Shown here: positions 1-12,451 of the stretch, one piece after another
How the letters are laid out: every line of letters starts with the position of its first letter
Position numbering within the stretch: the stretch's first letter is position 1
NCBI RefSeq assembly: GCF_030463565.1
Contig: NC_134643.1
Location: 47,964,221-48,028,220 of the forward strand
Direction: 5' to 3'
Length of the DNA stretch: 64,000 bases
Source of the DNA: Pelecanus crispus
Taxonomy: Eukaryota > Chordata > Aves > Pelecaniformes > Pelecanidae
Notes under the pieces: generated by a model
What the model was told of the DNA's origin: nothing
The model's database searches: none
The model's input: only the letters and a program-made list of their open reading frames with translations
Program-made: the position numbers and the translations under genes

Positions 1-3000
1 ATCTTTCTGTCCATCTAGCTATACATGTGTGAGTATGTAATATATAGAAATGTAAACCAAGGAGTTTTCATCTAGAGTTCTTATGTAATATATTGAATTT
101 ATACATTTTGTTATGTGGATTTTATTACCTTACTCGAGCATGAAGGAACTGAGTGGTTACAGGTAGAATTTTTAGTCTGATCAACTATAGACATTTCATT
201 TTCTAACTATTTTTTTCCTCAGTGTCTTTTGTGCTTTCTTCATCTTAAAGAAATTTTTGCGATGCTTTTATATTTGAAGGTGTTGACAGTGAGGACAGCC
301 ATTTACATACCTGTTACCTGTTATGATTTTTTTCTGTTTAGTACACTACTTCTGAGAAGTATGTGAATGAGAACTGAGCAAAGCTACAGCAAAGTGAGCT
401 TAGTACTATTTTACATCCTAACCTCACACAGATGCCCTCAGGAGTAAAAATATAATTCCTTTGTGTTATCCACAAAATTGCACACATTCTGTCAGAAGAA
501 ATATGGGGGCAAATTGATTAAGCAGTATTTTTTATTATATTGCATATTTTACAAGGAATGGCTATTAAACAACTTTCTGAACTTTATTTCTTAGTGCAAA
601 ACCGAATATTTATTTATTTAGCATCTGTGTTGGCATGTGAGCTCAGACCTGTGCAAGTCCTCATTCTTGACGTAGACTTGCCCTTCTGAAATTGCTGTAA
701 GTCTGACAATACTAAAGGAAAGGAATTGCCCATGTGATGATCTGTTCTCTTAATACAGAACTCATGTATATCAACAGAATAATGTACATTTTTTTATAAT
801 TGTTAATAATGGTATATGAACTAAATTTAGGCAGGTCAATAAAATTTAAATGTTTGTTAACCGTAATAATATGAATCAGTAAAAAAAAAAAATGTGCAAG
901 TCTCAGGATTTCAGTTAAAACAACTGAGAAATTAAACATGATCAAATGGTAGTCTACAGGGAATAATTTCATTTACGTGCAGACCTTTATAAACTCAACC
1001 TCTTGCAAAGTACTAGAGTTAATTGGAAAGTAAAGATGGAGAAGTTTCCGCAAAAGCATATTTTCCCCTTCCCTCTACATTTTTAATGGGAAATCTACAT
1101 TTTTCATCAAACCTAAAATCCCAAACAGTGATGATTTTTCTACTTTAGGAAACTGGAACCTGCACATTTTTGTCCATAAACTTCAAAAATTTGTGTATGT
1201 GTTGGCTAAAGAGTCAGCGTTCTTGCCAAACTCGGATGTTGGTCAAAAGAGTGTTTGAGGAAACTGCACTCTTTTCATTTAATTGAAAACTAATTTTGTT
1301 ATTGAAAAAATGTTGATAGAAAATATTTCTTAGCACCAATAATAAGCCAAATACTGTGTGATTTAGGTTGTCCACCCAAAGGAGTAACCACTTATTAATT
1401 TCTCTGCCATCAAATATAATTTTGAAAGTATTTAATGACAGTGGTGGCTGGGATAATAAGTTTTCATGTTCTGCAATTCTATTCTGAATTATTAAAGAGC
1501 CTTGGAACCTTTCTCCTTATTTCCCTGCAGCTGAAACACTTCAGGGAAAATCTGGCCACAAAAAGAAGGAAAAAAGAAAAAGCAAGCCATTATAATGAAT
1601 TTTTTTTATTGCATACAAACAGCCATTTGATGTTTCATTTTGTTTTAAAGTAAACACTATAACCTTAGAAAGCAAAGAGATTTCTGAGTTTTTGGGTTAT
1701 GTAGTTATCTAAAGTCCCTACAAGAACTTGACTTAAGCCTATATTTTGCTACTATAAATGAAGTAATAATTTAATTTAGTTTTTTCTTAAATAAACATTT
1801 TAAAAGCAACAGTTTCTCAGTTTATAGAAGTACAAATATTAAATCCCACAATACAAAAAAAAAAAAAAATCTTTCCAGTTTTGACTTTGAGAAACATTTC
1901 ACTGTGTGTTCTAGACAGGTCCTTCTGATCAAATTGTAATAATGTGAAGCAGATTTCATCTCTGCTTTGTGGCGTGAATAGGGAAGGCAATTAATGTGGA
2001 ATCAAACTGGGAGTCATCCTGTATAAAGCAATGCACTGTATTACAGGAGGCTGCAAAAGAAATGAATTAACATAGTGAGTTGTTAATGAGACATATTCAC
2101 CCATTCTGACTCATGGCATGAGGGCTAGATAAACCATATTACCATACCCAGCCAATATAACTTTAATTTATGCTGTAGCTTTGGGAACACCTGTGCATCA
2201 ACCTTGTCATGCCAATAAAGATAAAGATCAAAATGCTTAAATAATTCACCTGTTTTTCACCAGAGAGAGAGATAGCCTGACGCTACAAAACAAGCTGAAA
2301 TAAACAGAATGTAGAGGACAACAGGAATTTCCTGTGAATGTCATTGAATACTCCAGATGTCATTGTGTAATTATAATCTAACAAAAGCAGAGATCGGTTT
2401 AATGTCCTGTAAAATAAATTGGAATCTTTCCTTTGAGCATTGTCCCCTGTCCCATGCTGCACAATATGTGTTCACCTTTGCATTGCTATGTTCAGTTTTA
2501 AAAGCCATTCCCTTTTCAAATGGTGTGAAACTGAAATCTAAAAGGAAATATAGTATTGCAGTATGTGTATAAGAAAAGCTTATCAGACTTCAGAAATGGT
2601 TAATAAAATGCAGTCTTGAAATAGAAAATAGGTTTAGAAAACAGAAATATGAGATAAGACTTTTGTCTCAGTCAAGAAGACTTTTCCGAAAAGTGTGAAA
2701 TGTAACAGAGAACAAGGTTAACTCTTTGCCTCATTTTTAACAGCTTGAAGAAAAAAAGCACTAGAGCCAAAACGTTGCCTTTAGTGTTATTTTCAATATT
2801 CCATCATGATTTTTATCAGTCCTCTCCCTTCATAACAAGGCCTTTTTTCTCTTTCCATGTTGGGGCCAATCTTAATAGAGTAAAACAGATCCTCATTTCC
2901 TTTTTCATTTTTAACACAGTCAAACGGTGAGAAGCAACATGCCAGACTGAAACCGATATGTTCCCACCCTCTCTTTTTTTCTTTTTTAAAATGAGATGTC

Positions 3001-6000
3001 AATAAAAATCCTAAACTTTTTCAAAGTGTTAGTTACAGAAAAGCTAGCTATCTTAGGTGCTAAACGTAATAGGAAAATCACAAGCCATGTTTTAAAGAGC
3101 ATCAGGTTTTGACTGTTTTCAAAAGCACTAGGCAAAGAAGCTGAAAATAAAACAAAGTATGTTCAAAAATAAGAAAAAAATATTTGAAGGAAGACTTCTT
3201 CAACCTTGGGGAAAAAAGCTAATACAATAAAAACCAAGTTTTTTTAATAGGTGTGGAGGAGGTACTTCCAAGTAGTTGAAAAGAATTGGAAAATGAGAAA
3301 TCACAGGGCGAAAAAAGTTTAAAAGGTGAAAATAATGAAATGTAAATAAATGAAACATAAATCAGAACCAGACTGGCTAGAATAAATTGAGCAGAATTTA
3401 CAAGGGAAGGAGGAAATAAAAAGAGGCAGATTTACTTCAGAATTAAAGGCCCTTCAAAGGAATCTGAAATGTAAAAGAAAGTTGACCTAAGTGAAATGAT
3501 GTGTAGTTAAAACTGGAAACATAATTAAAAGTAAAGTGGTTGGAAATATTATTATGAAAAAAAATCTGAAGACGTAAAAATTGAAAAGAACTGAAGAATA
3601 AAAATTAATACTCGTGACTGAAATATAAAACCTCAAGTAAATAAAATAGAATTTGATTCAGAGCGCAAAAGTAATATAGCATGAAAGGCTGCAAGAGACT
3701 TGAGTTTGTTCATTTCTAAAACCTGCCCCAGTGGAGTTCTGACCTTCATTATAAATATACAAATCAAAATGGGAAACCATTCTTTTTCACAGGCAAAAAG
3801 CAAAGCTGTCATTTTTTTTTTTATTTCCAGGACAGTTAAGATCCTTTTTTTTCCCCTACAATTTCTCAACACAGAATTTGAAGAAAGTCACACTGAAAAC
3901 ACAGATTTCTTTTTTTATTGTAACTGGCATTACATTGGCAAATACATACCCTGAAACAGACCGAGATAATACCCATGCAAACCTAATTTAGGACAAGAGA
4001 GTATCCTCTTCCCTAATATCTTGTAGTATCAGGCCCTGTGTCTTTAATTTTCACCTTTTCAGGGCAGCCACCTGCACAGAGCCCTCTTGACTGTCAAGTA
4101 GCTACACCTGGTCACAGGAGTTTGTTCATATTGGACCTGATGTTTCCTTTGCATGTATTTTTATACCAAAGGACAAAATTATTATTCTGCTTATTAAGTG
4201 GAAGGATAAGTGAGAAAAGTCAAAGTTGTAGCAAATTTCCTGAAGACCCATGAAAGCTGCTATTTAAATTAGACCATTCCTTAACTGACCAAATGAGCAG
4301 GATCAAGTTTGTCTTTATTTTATGTACTTTTATAAGCTACCTGAGGTAGGAGCCTGTTCTTTTTCTGTACTCAGGAATTCACGAAGAGCTCTGAAGATTG
4401 CATATCTTTCTGAAGGTTCCTGTGGAAGAAGATTAGACTTCTAACTCACCATCAAAGACTTAGAGGTATGCATCTGGGCTTAAAGGCCATTTCTTTTCAC
4501 TTAAACTGTCTATTAACTTAAATTTGAATATATAGAACTGCAGTGTGAGTCTGCTGAAATGAGGCTGCCAGAGTGCGTTTAGATATTTTTACTTATTCTG
4601 GTTTTAAAGCTTTAAATTTACCAGTGACGTTTTTTATTCATTGTATTGCCTTGAATCTACTGCCTATATTAAGTATCTCTACAATAAATAGCTTTACTTC
4701 TTGTTTCGGTGTCATTTTCAGGTTATAATATATGGATCAGAACTAAGGAAAAGCAACAATTCTGAAATTAAAATACCATGTCACCTTCATTTTCTTAAAA
4801 TACGTTTAAGAATACAGTATGAATTTATTCTGATCCACATTTATAGTGAGTATGCGTGTGAGAAAGGGACTTTCAAGACATAAAATCTTATTAATGCATA
4901 TTGTATTTCCTACTATTAGAATAATAATATACCATTCTCTTTTTAAATAGAGTATTTTATTTCAAAGAGTATTAACTTTGGTTACAATTATAGAAGCAAA
5001 CCCAAAGCTTTTAAAGACCCTTTTAAAACTTGTTCTGATGACAATAACAGTGAACCATGTGTTTCCTTTGAAAACTCTGAAATGTAAGGAACAAGCAGTT
5101 ACCTGACTAGATATCCTTAAATAGGAAAGATTACGTAATCTGACATGGAACAGGTGATAGCTACTCTCCATACTATGGAAATGTTTTCTAACTTCATATA
5201 AACAAAATGGAAATGCACTGTTCTTTATGATTGTATCCTTAAATGTACAGTACCATATTCTAGGCTGGCACTGAGTAACAGAATTAGAGAAATTAATGTT
5301 GCCTGATGATTTGGCTAACATTTTCATACTAAGAGGCAGTTTCTTTCCTATTCTCTGCAATTGAGCTGGCACAAAGACTCATGGTGGAGAAAAATGGTAC
5401 TCTTTCATTTTGTTGAAAAAGGTAAACTGCGGGGAGACCCTATACTGGGATTGCAAATCCTTCATGTATCATAGGGCTGACGTATAGGGCCATAGGGTTG
5501 TCACAACAATAAAAGCACTGACATAGTAACAGGCTAAGAGAAGAAGATTCTTACGAAGGAAAGGAAGGATGGGCATCTGTTAGTGCAGCCAAAGGCTGCA
5601 TTGCTGCACATTCCTGGACAAAATCCTACAGACTGTATTCCACAAGGTATCACACTAGGTGTCAGGAACATTCAACTTTTTCTTGGTTTCTTTTTGCCAT
5701 ATGCTTATTATTTTAACAGTGCCAATGCTGCTGGGTTTTGAACTATTCAGACAAGGATTCTGTGTCCCTAAGTTAGATCCTACATTGTAGAAGGGAGGGA
5801 GTGTCTGCTATGGATGCTGTGCAGCCTCTCCTGCCTCAAACACAGTTTCTGAAAAACCTTTCTGAAAATTAACCTTTCCTAAGCACAGGAGGGGGTGGAG
5901 GGGAAGCAAAAAAACATTCTTTGCTCTTCTGTCCATACTAATTGGGCCAGAGAGGGTTTTTGCACACCGTTTCAAATTCTTAATAAGTCTGCCAGTTCAA

Positions 6001-6689
6001 ATATGGCCCTACATTTTAGCATAACTTTGGGTACTGTGTTTTCTTATCCACAGTAAGTTAAATCATCTGTATCAAATGTTATTATGTTGGACAAAAACTG
6101 TCTGAGGGAACACTGTCAAAGGTTTATGAAAAAAGGTATTGAAGTTCTAGAATGATGATTAACTGCTGCTTGTCACAAAACCAGTGTGTGATTTGGAAAT
6201 CTAAATATATTTATTAGTTATCTAGGAAAAATGAGGAGATAGGAATACAACATGCATTTGTCATTAAGCTGAGAGGGCAATTAAAAATAAAGAATGAGAA
6301 TAAAGAATACAAAGGAATCCAGTTAATAGGTATGTGGCTAATGATTTTTAGTATGTTTATCAGTGAAATGAGAGAAAACATGAAATTGTTCTTCATTAAA
6401 TTTATAGATGGAAGAGAAAAGGTATTTGTATTGGATTTACATGGCAGGGTGTTGGCAGCAGGCTGGCTGCTGTGAGAAGAGGTCATGTTAACCCACCATA
6501 GCCCTTTCTGGTGCTCAGCATGGGCTCTGGAGGAATTCCAGATAAGGACAGTAATTGGGAAAGGTAATGGGCAAAACTTGGTCTGAACATTGCCATAAAG
6601 TGGAATATTTGTGGGGAATTTTTTGTTGTTGTAAAGTGGTGAAGGGTTGAGGGGTGGAGTGTGTGTATATTGTCCACTTTTGTCAGTGC
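1..6689. other. Intergenic DNA downstream of SLC6A15, distal part
   Basis: AT-rich, with no splice-consistent or homologous coding sequence on either strand. The longest open frame is 136 codons (5372-4962, minus); it has no recognisable domain and looks like chance. A purine/AT-structured stretch at about 1,930-2,350 looks like a conserved non-coding element (see findings). Poly-A and poly-T runs occur near 885, 1,855 and 3,810. Confidence 0.6.
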
Positions 6690-6880
6690 AGTGATGTTAT
6701 TAGTTTGAATTTGGTGTGGGGAACTCTTTTTATTGATGTAACCCATGATCTTTTTCATCTTATATTGTCCCCTTGTCCTGCTCAGGAGCAGGAGGGAGAG
6801 AGAGGCTGGGTAGGGACCCAGCAGCCAGGTGAGGTCAATTGTCAATTCAGTACTGAATAATGAAAGACTAGTTCTTATTG
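6690..6880 (-). mobile_element. Possible LTR-like relic
   Basis: On the minus strand the order TTGACC, CTGGCTG, then TCCTCAGCAGGACAGGGG-like sequence, then a TATAA-containing AATATAAGATGAAAAAG and CTCATGGGT-like sequence resembles an avian endogenous-retrovirus LTR start as I remember it. No internal viral genes, target-site duplication or second LTR were found. The similarity rests on memory and could be wrong. Confidence 0.22.
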
Positions 6881-7965
6881 ATAACCATGTTGATACACAT
6901 CTATGCAAAGTCTGTGCAGATGAAAACAAAGACAATAAGCGACACAATCTGGAGGACAATTTTTAAAAAGTAGTGACTAAGAAAAAGATACTGAGAAAAC
7001 CAGGTAAAGGATAATCGGTTGAAATTGCCTTTTGGCAAATGCAATTTCTGGAAATGTCACGGTGAATATCTTATGTGTAAGCAGAACATAAGACTTGGAA
7101 GGTGCAAGTGTAGATACTGTGATTTCTTACTGCCTTTCTCTGCATGGCATTTGTGAAATCATTATTTGATGATGATGTTCACATCTGGTGTTTATTCAAG
7201 AGGAAAAAAAAAAGATTATTACATTCTGTAGGTAAGTGTGGAATAGATTTCTTAAAGAATGAGCATCTTTAATCTAACAGGCAGAAACTCCACAGTATGT
7301 AATGGCTGGAGGCTAATGTAAGACAAATTCAGACAAATATTGAGGAATACATTTTTTAACACAGAGTAGCTAACCATTGAAATAGCTTTTCTAGTGATGC
7401 AATGAAGTCCATATCATCTGCCGTCTTTAAATAAAGCCTAGATAATTTTCTAAAAAATTCTCTAGCTCAGAAGTTGCAGGCTGGATACATCACTTAAAAC
7501 TTTAAAGTCTACAGCTTCCACAAGCAGGTCAAGCTGTAATGATTCTTTGTAGGCTTGAAATCTATGCTAATTCTTAAGAGGAATAGTAAATGTGAGTGAT
7601 AGGTTGGAAAAGCAATTGCCAAGAAGGCCAAGGAAAGTTAGGAATGAATTCACAGGTGTTTGCAAAGGTGGAAAAAGCAAACACAGATTTGTTTTATAAA
7701 CACAGAGGTCTGCATCCAAACTAAATGTGTAGTTTCTGTGCATGACTAGTGATTTCCTTTTAATGCATCTTATTCTGAGCATGATCTTGTAAGACAAACT
7801 GGAAAGATTTTGGAGAAAATCAACAATTCCATAGGGCAGAGATTCTTTTTTTTTATTGAGGCATTTGAATTTAATTATGTACATTGCATGTCTGAATGGT
7901 AATTATGAAGTAAAGGAACATTTTAGTAAATGGGTACAAATGGCAAGGAGATGACATGGTCCTCA

Positions 7966-7989
7966 TCTCATCTCATAAAGATGAGATGG
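7966..7989. repeat. Short inverted repeat
   Basis: TCATCTCAT and ATGAGATGG face each other across AAAG, giving a stem of at least 8 bp within a CATCT-rich patch. No function is evident. Confidence 0.6.
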
Positions 7990-10900
7990 TTCAGGTTACT
8001 CATCAACCCATTCTTTCTGTATAATTACCCTCACACAAACCTGCTTTAAAAGTAAGATCACTAGCATTTCAGCATGTCCAGATTCTTGATATCTGCAATT
8101 TTCATAATTAAAGTGAGATTTACTGGGGAAACAGCTCTCAAAAAGGGTGAAGCCACATGCTTCTCATCAACCTTTTTGCATATATAGTTCCAGATTTTTT
8201 GTTTTGACTGTAGATAGCCATGTACCTCCATTCAGGCTGAAACTTCCACTGATTTTTGGAGATGTTTACAGAATGCTTTGAGTAGTTACAGAAGAAATTG
8301 CTCATAAATGTGTCTAGGTCTGAATAACTAGCACAGTATTTCTCCCTGACCATTTAGACAACAAAAAGCTGACTTTTATGCAGTTGCTGACAGCAGCAGC
8401 AGAAACCAGCAAAAATAAGGTGTCTACCATTAAACCTGAAGCAAATTTACAGTTAAGCAAATAACCCTAACACACTGTTATGGCTGGCATCATGCAAATG
8501 GTTTCTTGCTTTCCAGTCTACGTCTTCCATCAGAGAAACCATATGCTGTTGTTATATTAAGAATAATGCTCTGCTCCAGAAAATAAGAGTGATTAACAAT
8601 TGATTAGCCATTTTTCCATGTGCTACCATGTCATTCTTACTCTGCTTCAGTTTAAATGCAGGCTTTATTGTGAAGAGCTTTGTCCCACTTCCCTCAAAGC
8701 TTGCTCTTGCACAGTAGGAGTAGCAAGGAAAGCTGCCAGAGGAAGGCTGAACTTTTCACAGAGCACCTGTGCACACAAGAGCTGCACACCACTAGTCTGT
8801 CACAGGGCCAACCAAGTTGATCAGTACAGTTCCCCTTTCTTTTTTGGACACTGTGTCTTATGGAAAAGCATTGTCTGAAGTTTTACAGAACCCTCTTTTG
8901 ACCTGCTATGCAGTTCCTAGTCTAACAAATAGAAATGAGAGTTTTTCCCAGTTCAGATCTGGGCTGTTCAGATTTGGGAGTCACATATAACGCAAGTCAG
9001 TTGGTATCAAGTCCATTTTCAACCAGTTATGGTTTGATTCTTCCCCCCTTTGTCTTCCCCCAGGCATTAGCAGCCTACCTGGTCTAGCCAACTGTGATCT
9101 GTCCTTCTCTGGATGGCATTTACACGCAGCTCATTTTTCACCTCCATGCTGGAATAGAGGTTTCTTGGAACTGCTCTCTCCTCTCAGGATTGAGGATGAC
9201 AGCTCAAATGTTCCTAAAGCCTTTGTTAAAGTGATTTTGGATGGTCTGGATACTGATCAGGATATCTTGCTCTACTAAATTAAGATGCAAGGGTGCAGCA
9301 ACCTTAACCCTTTTCTTCATTTTCTCCTTCGCTGCAGGGAAAAGGCATTGTGTTAAACCACAGCAATGTAGATTCAAATACAGGCAGAGTATGGCGTAAT
9401 TTGATTTAAGTATCACTTGATTCTCCCTCTTCCTGTGGGCCCACCAGTTCTGCTGCTTAACTAACCTGGCACCAAATCCCCAACCCTGCATCCCTTAGAA
9501 TATAGGGATTACTTTGAACAAGTGAAGCTGATGTTTCCCTCGTGCAATAGCTGGAGCAGCAGCCAGTGTCACATTCCAATATTATATCCTAATTCTAGAC
9601 AATATTTACCCTGTAAAGCACATTCGCCAAACAGAATCCTACATCATCATGAAATCTTTTAGCATTCATGTTCTGCATCATCTGATTTCCAAAATCTTTT
9701 CCCAATTAAAAAAAAGAAAAAAGAAAAAATGAAATCTCTTACACATGTGTTTACCCTGATTGCTGGGTGTTGACTACGTGGGAGTCACTGGGGAAAGTAC
9801 ACCACTACTTGTGAAATTTAGAAAGATAAATTAGGGTTCTCATTGGGTGGTTTTATGAAAATATGAAGCACTGAATTGGTTTGCTTCAAATTATTTATTA
9901 TTTGGACCCTGTTGTACATGAGGATAAAAAGTACTTTCCAAGCATGAAAACAGAACAGACCATTTTTATATCCAATCATTCATCTCCCTCCACAAAAACT
10001 AAAAGCTGTAGAAAAGTTGCAAAACAGACCATACAGTCAATTTAAGAAAATTGAGTTTTGCTCATAGCAAAATGTGACCAGCTGGTAAGTATGCATTTCT
10101 TTGCAGCAGCAGAGAGAATGAAATCTCTTTCTGCTTTATGCTTGTAGATTGAAATAAATAACTGGAAAGTTCTCGAGGTGAGGGTGTTGTTCACCTTTAG
10201 AAATATGTCTCCTTTTATATTTTAAATTTAAAATCATTTTCTGTACATGGAGAAAAGACATTGAAGATCCATTGATAACTGGCTTTTTCTGCATTTTGAA
10301 GGCTTTCTCTAGTCCCTTGTTACTAGACAGAATGACACACCACAGCACTACATGTAATTTTTTTCTGCTTAACTTATTTGGCTATCAGTACTGTACATTT
10401 TCAGCAGCTATATGACTATGCTGTACTGTGTCTTTTTGTGTCTATGAGTTGGATCTTTCCAAAGCTCAGAAGTCTGATTCAAAGAAACTATTAAAATGCA
10501 CAGGCAGCATAAATGGCAACCTGCAATATCTTCTGTGGTTCGCAATGAATTTGAACCATGACTTCTGACTCCTATTACTTTGTGTGGGTGGTCATTTGAC
10601 AAGTTATCTGCAGGGATATTAGTAATACACTGATATTTTTATTTGAAGTCCAAGCCTATCAGTTAGAATGAAATCATTCTGAAGAACAAACACATTTTAT
10701 GAGGACAGGGAAAACTTACTTTCAAATGAAATTTAGCCTCATGAAATCCACAGCTCTGGCAAATGTCCCCGATTGGCTGACCTACCCATCACCGGCAGTT
10801 TCTGTAGCGGGATGAGGAAACCTATCAACAAAACACCTCATTCCCACGAGCATCAAAACATCCCAGCTGCCAAAAATAGCCTCATTTTTATGACTGTATA

Positions 10901-12183
10901 AACTGCCAGAGTCTAAATATGACTATTAGCCACAACAGTGTGGAGAAAACAACTGCTTTGATTTTATGAGGAGCTGAGTACTCACAGTTCCCCATGATAT
11001 AATAGTCCTAATAAGAAAATCAGGCCTGATATGGCCTGCGGTTGTCTAAGAGCTACTCCAACTGAGGTCTCAACATCTGCGTATACATTAACTATAGGAG
11101 TCCTAGTTCACTGAATACAAAAACCATCAAAACTGCTTGCATCACTCTACACATAGTAGAGTTTTTCTAAAAAAGAGAAATATATCATCCCATTATGCAT
11201 AAAATCAGGCCTTAGTACAAGGCTGCAAAACATGATATTCTCACCTGTTTCTTTGAATGTTTTTTACCAGAAATAGGTGGAAAAATGGGATCTTTTCAAG
11301 AAAATTTCAGTATCAAATGAGCAACTTTCTTCCACAAAGAATTTCCAAGCAGCTACCAACTACAGCTTGTCACCTTTGTAATATGATTACAAAATCCCAA
11401 GCCTTCCTTGAAATGTGCACATAAACCGTTCATTTTGTTCTGTAGTCCTCTGAATGAAAGCAGCCTTGCCTGCATTCCCCTCACTCTTTGTTATGTGGAG
11501 TAAGAGTGCCAAATTACAGTGCTAAACTGCTTGAGAAGAGCTCCAGCTAATGTCCCTGATGGATGCTTTTTTCAAGTTCCCATTCTGTATGGGGCAGCAT
11601 TATGCATCATTCTGTCTAACCCACTTTATACTTGATTACCTCAAGCCTGTTTCCATAAAACTGAAATATTATGCACCACACTGTATTGAATGGGCTGGAT
11701 ACACACTTATGACTACACTTGAGAGAATAAAATGGGTAGACACTCTGCCCAGGATATAGTGCTCTATATTACCATAATGGAGAAAACAGATCAGTGTCAT
11801 AGACAACTCTGAGGCATTTCTGTCACTGAGAGAAATAGTTTTCATGGGGGTTGACTGATCTATCTGTCTCTGCACCTATCTATATTTCTGTCTCCATTAA
11901 TCTATTTCCCAAGAGCTATGCAGTGTTTTGCCAGATGTTTTGCACAGATTGGAATCAGTGCTCTCATCAGCAAATCTTTGGACCAGAAGCACTTTAACAA
12001 TATACAGTGAAAGACTCAGAAGAAATTAAAATGTACTTTTGTTAACAAATCTGTTAATCTCAGCTGGTATTTTACTATTTTGTTTTGAATTTATGAGCAA
12101 ACTTTTGACTGAAATGTTAAAATTTACCTGAATTTCCTTCTGCCTGTGAAGGGGCATAGTTTTAGTATTCTGCAGATCAAGTC

Positions 12184-12206
12184 ATTATTATTATTATTAT
12201 TATTAC
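12184..12206. repeat. (TTA)n microsatellite
   Basis: About 7-8 uninterrupted ATT/TTA units in intergenic DNA, 250 bp from the CR1 3' end. Confidence 0.95.
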
Positions 12207-12451
12207 AGTGATGAGATTCATAGTTCTACTATTCTACTCCCAGTGGAATATTATTGGTAGAAAATTGGAACAGTACATCAAAGACTCCTGCCCTTACAAA
12301 GACGATTTCTGTCCTGACCAGCCACAGCCTAATTAAAAAGGAAAGTGAAATGAATTATACACCTAATTACAAAAATACAAAGCCGGTTTCCTTCAGAGAA
12401 AGAAAGAGCACATATTTATCTCTCCAAGTGGCCCCCCACATATCTGGCTTA

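Larger units (their letters stand above)
6881..12451. other. Intergenic DNA between LTR-like relic and CR1
   Basis: No gene recognised. Open frames here are short (at most 105 codons) and overlap on both strands without domain signatures. A block at about 10,730-11,060 has a distinct composition, with CCAAT-type and A/T-rich factor motifs, and is flagged as a possible regulatory element. Confidence 0.6.

Noticed and set aside
4962..5372. 136-codon minus-strand open frame, the longest in the distal intergenic part.
   Set aside because: No recognisable motif; a frame of this length can occur by chance in 26 kb searched in six frames.
6483..6959. 158-codon minus-strand open frame.
   Set aside because: Low-complexity Ser/Leu/Thr-rich translation crossing the possible LTR-like segment; no domain or splice support.
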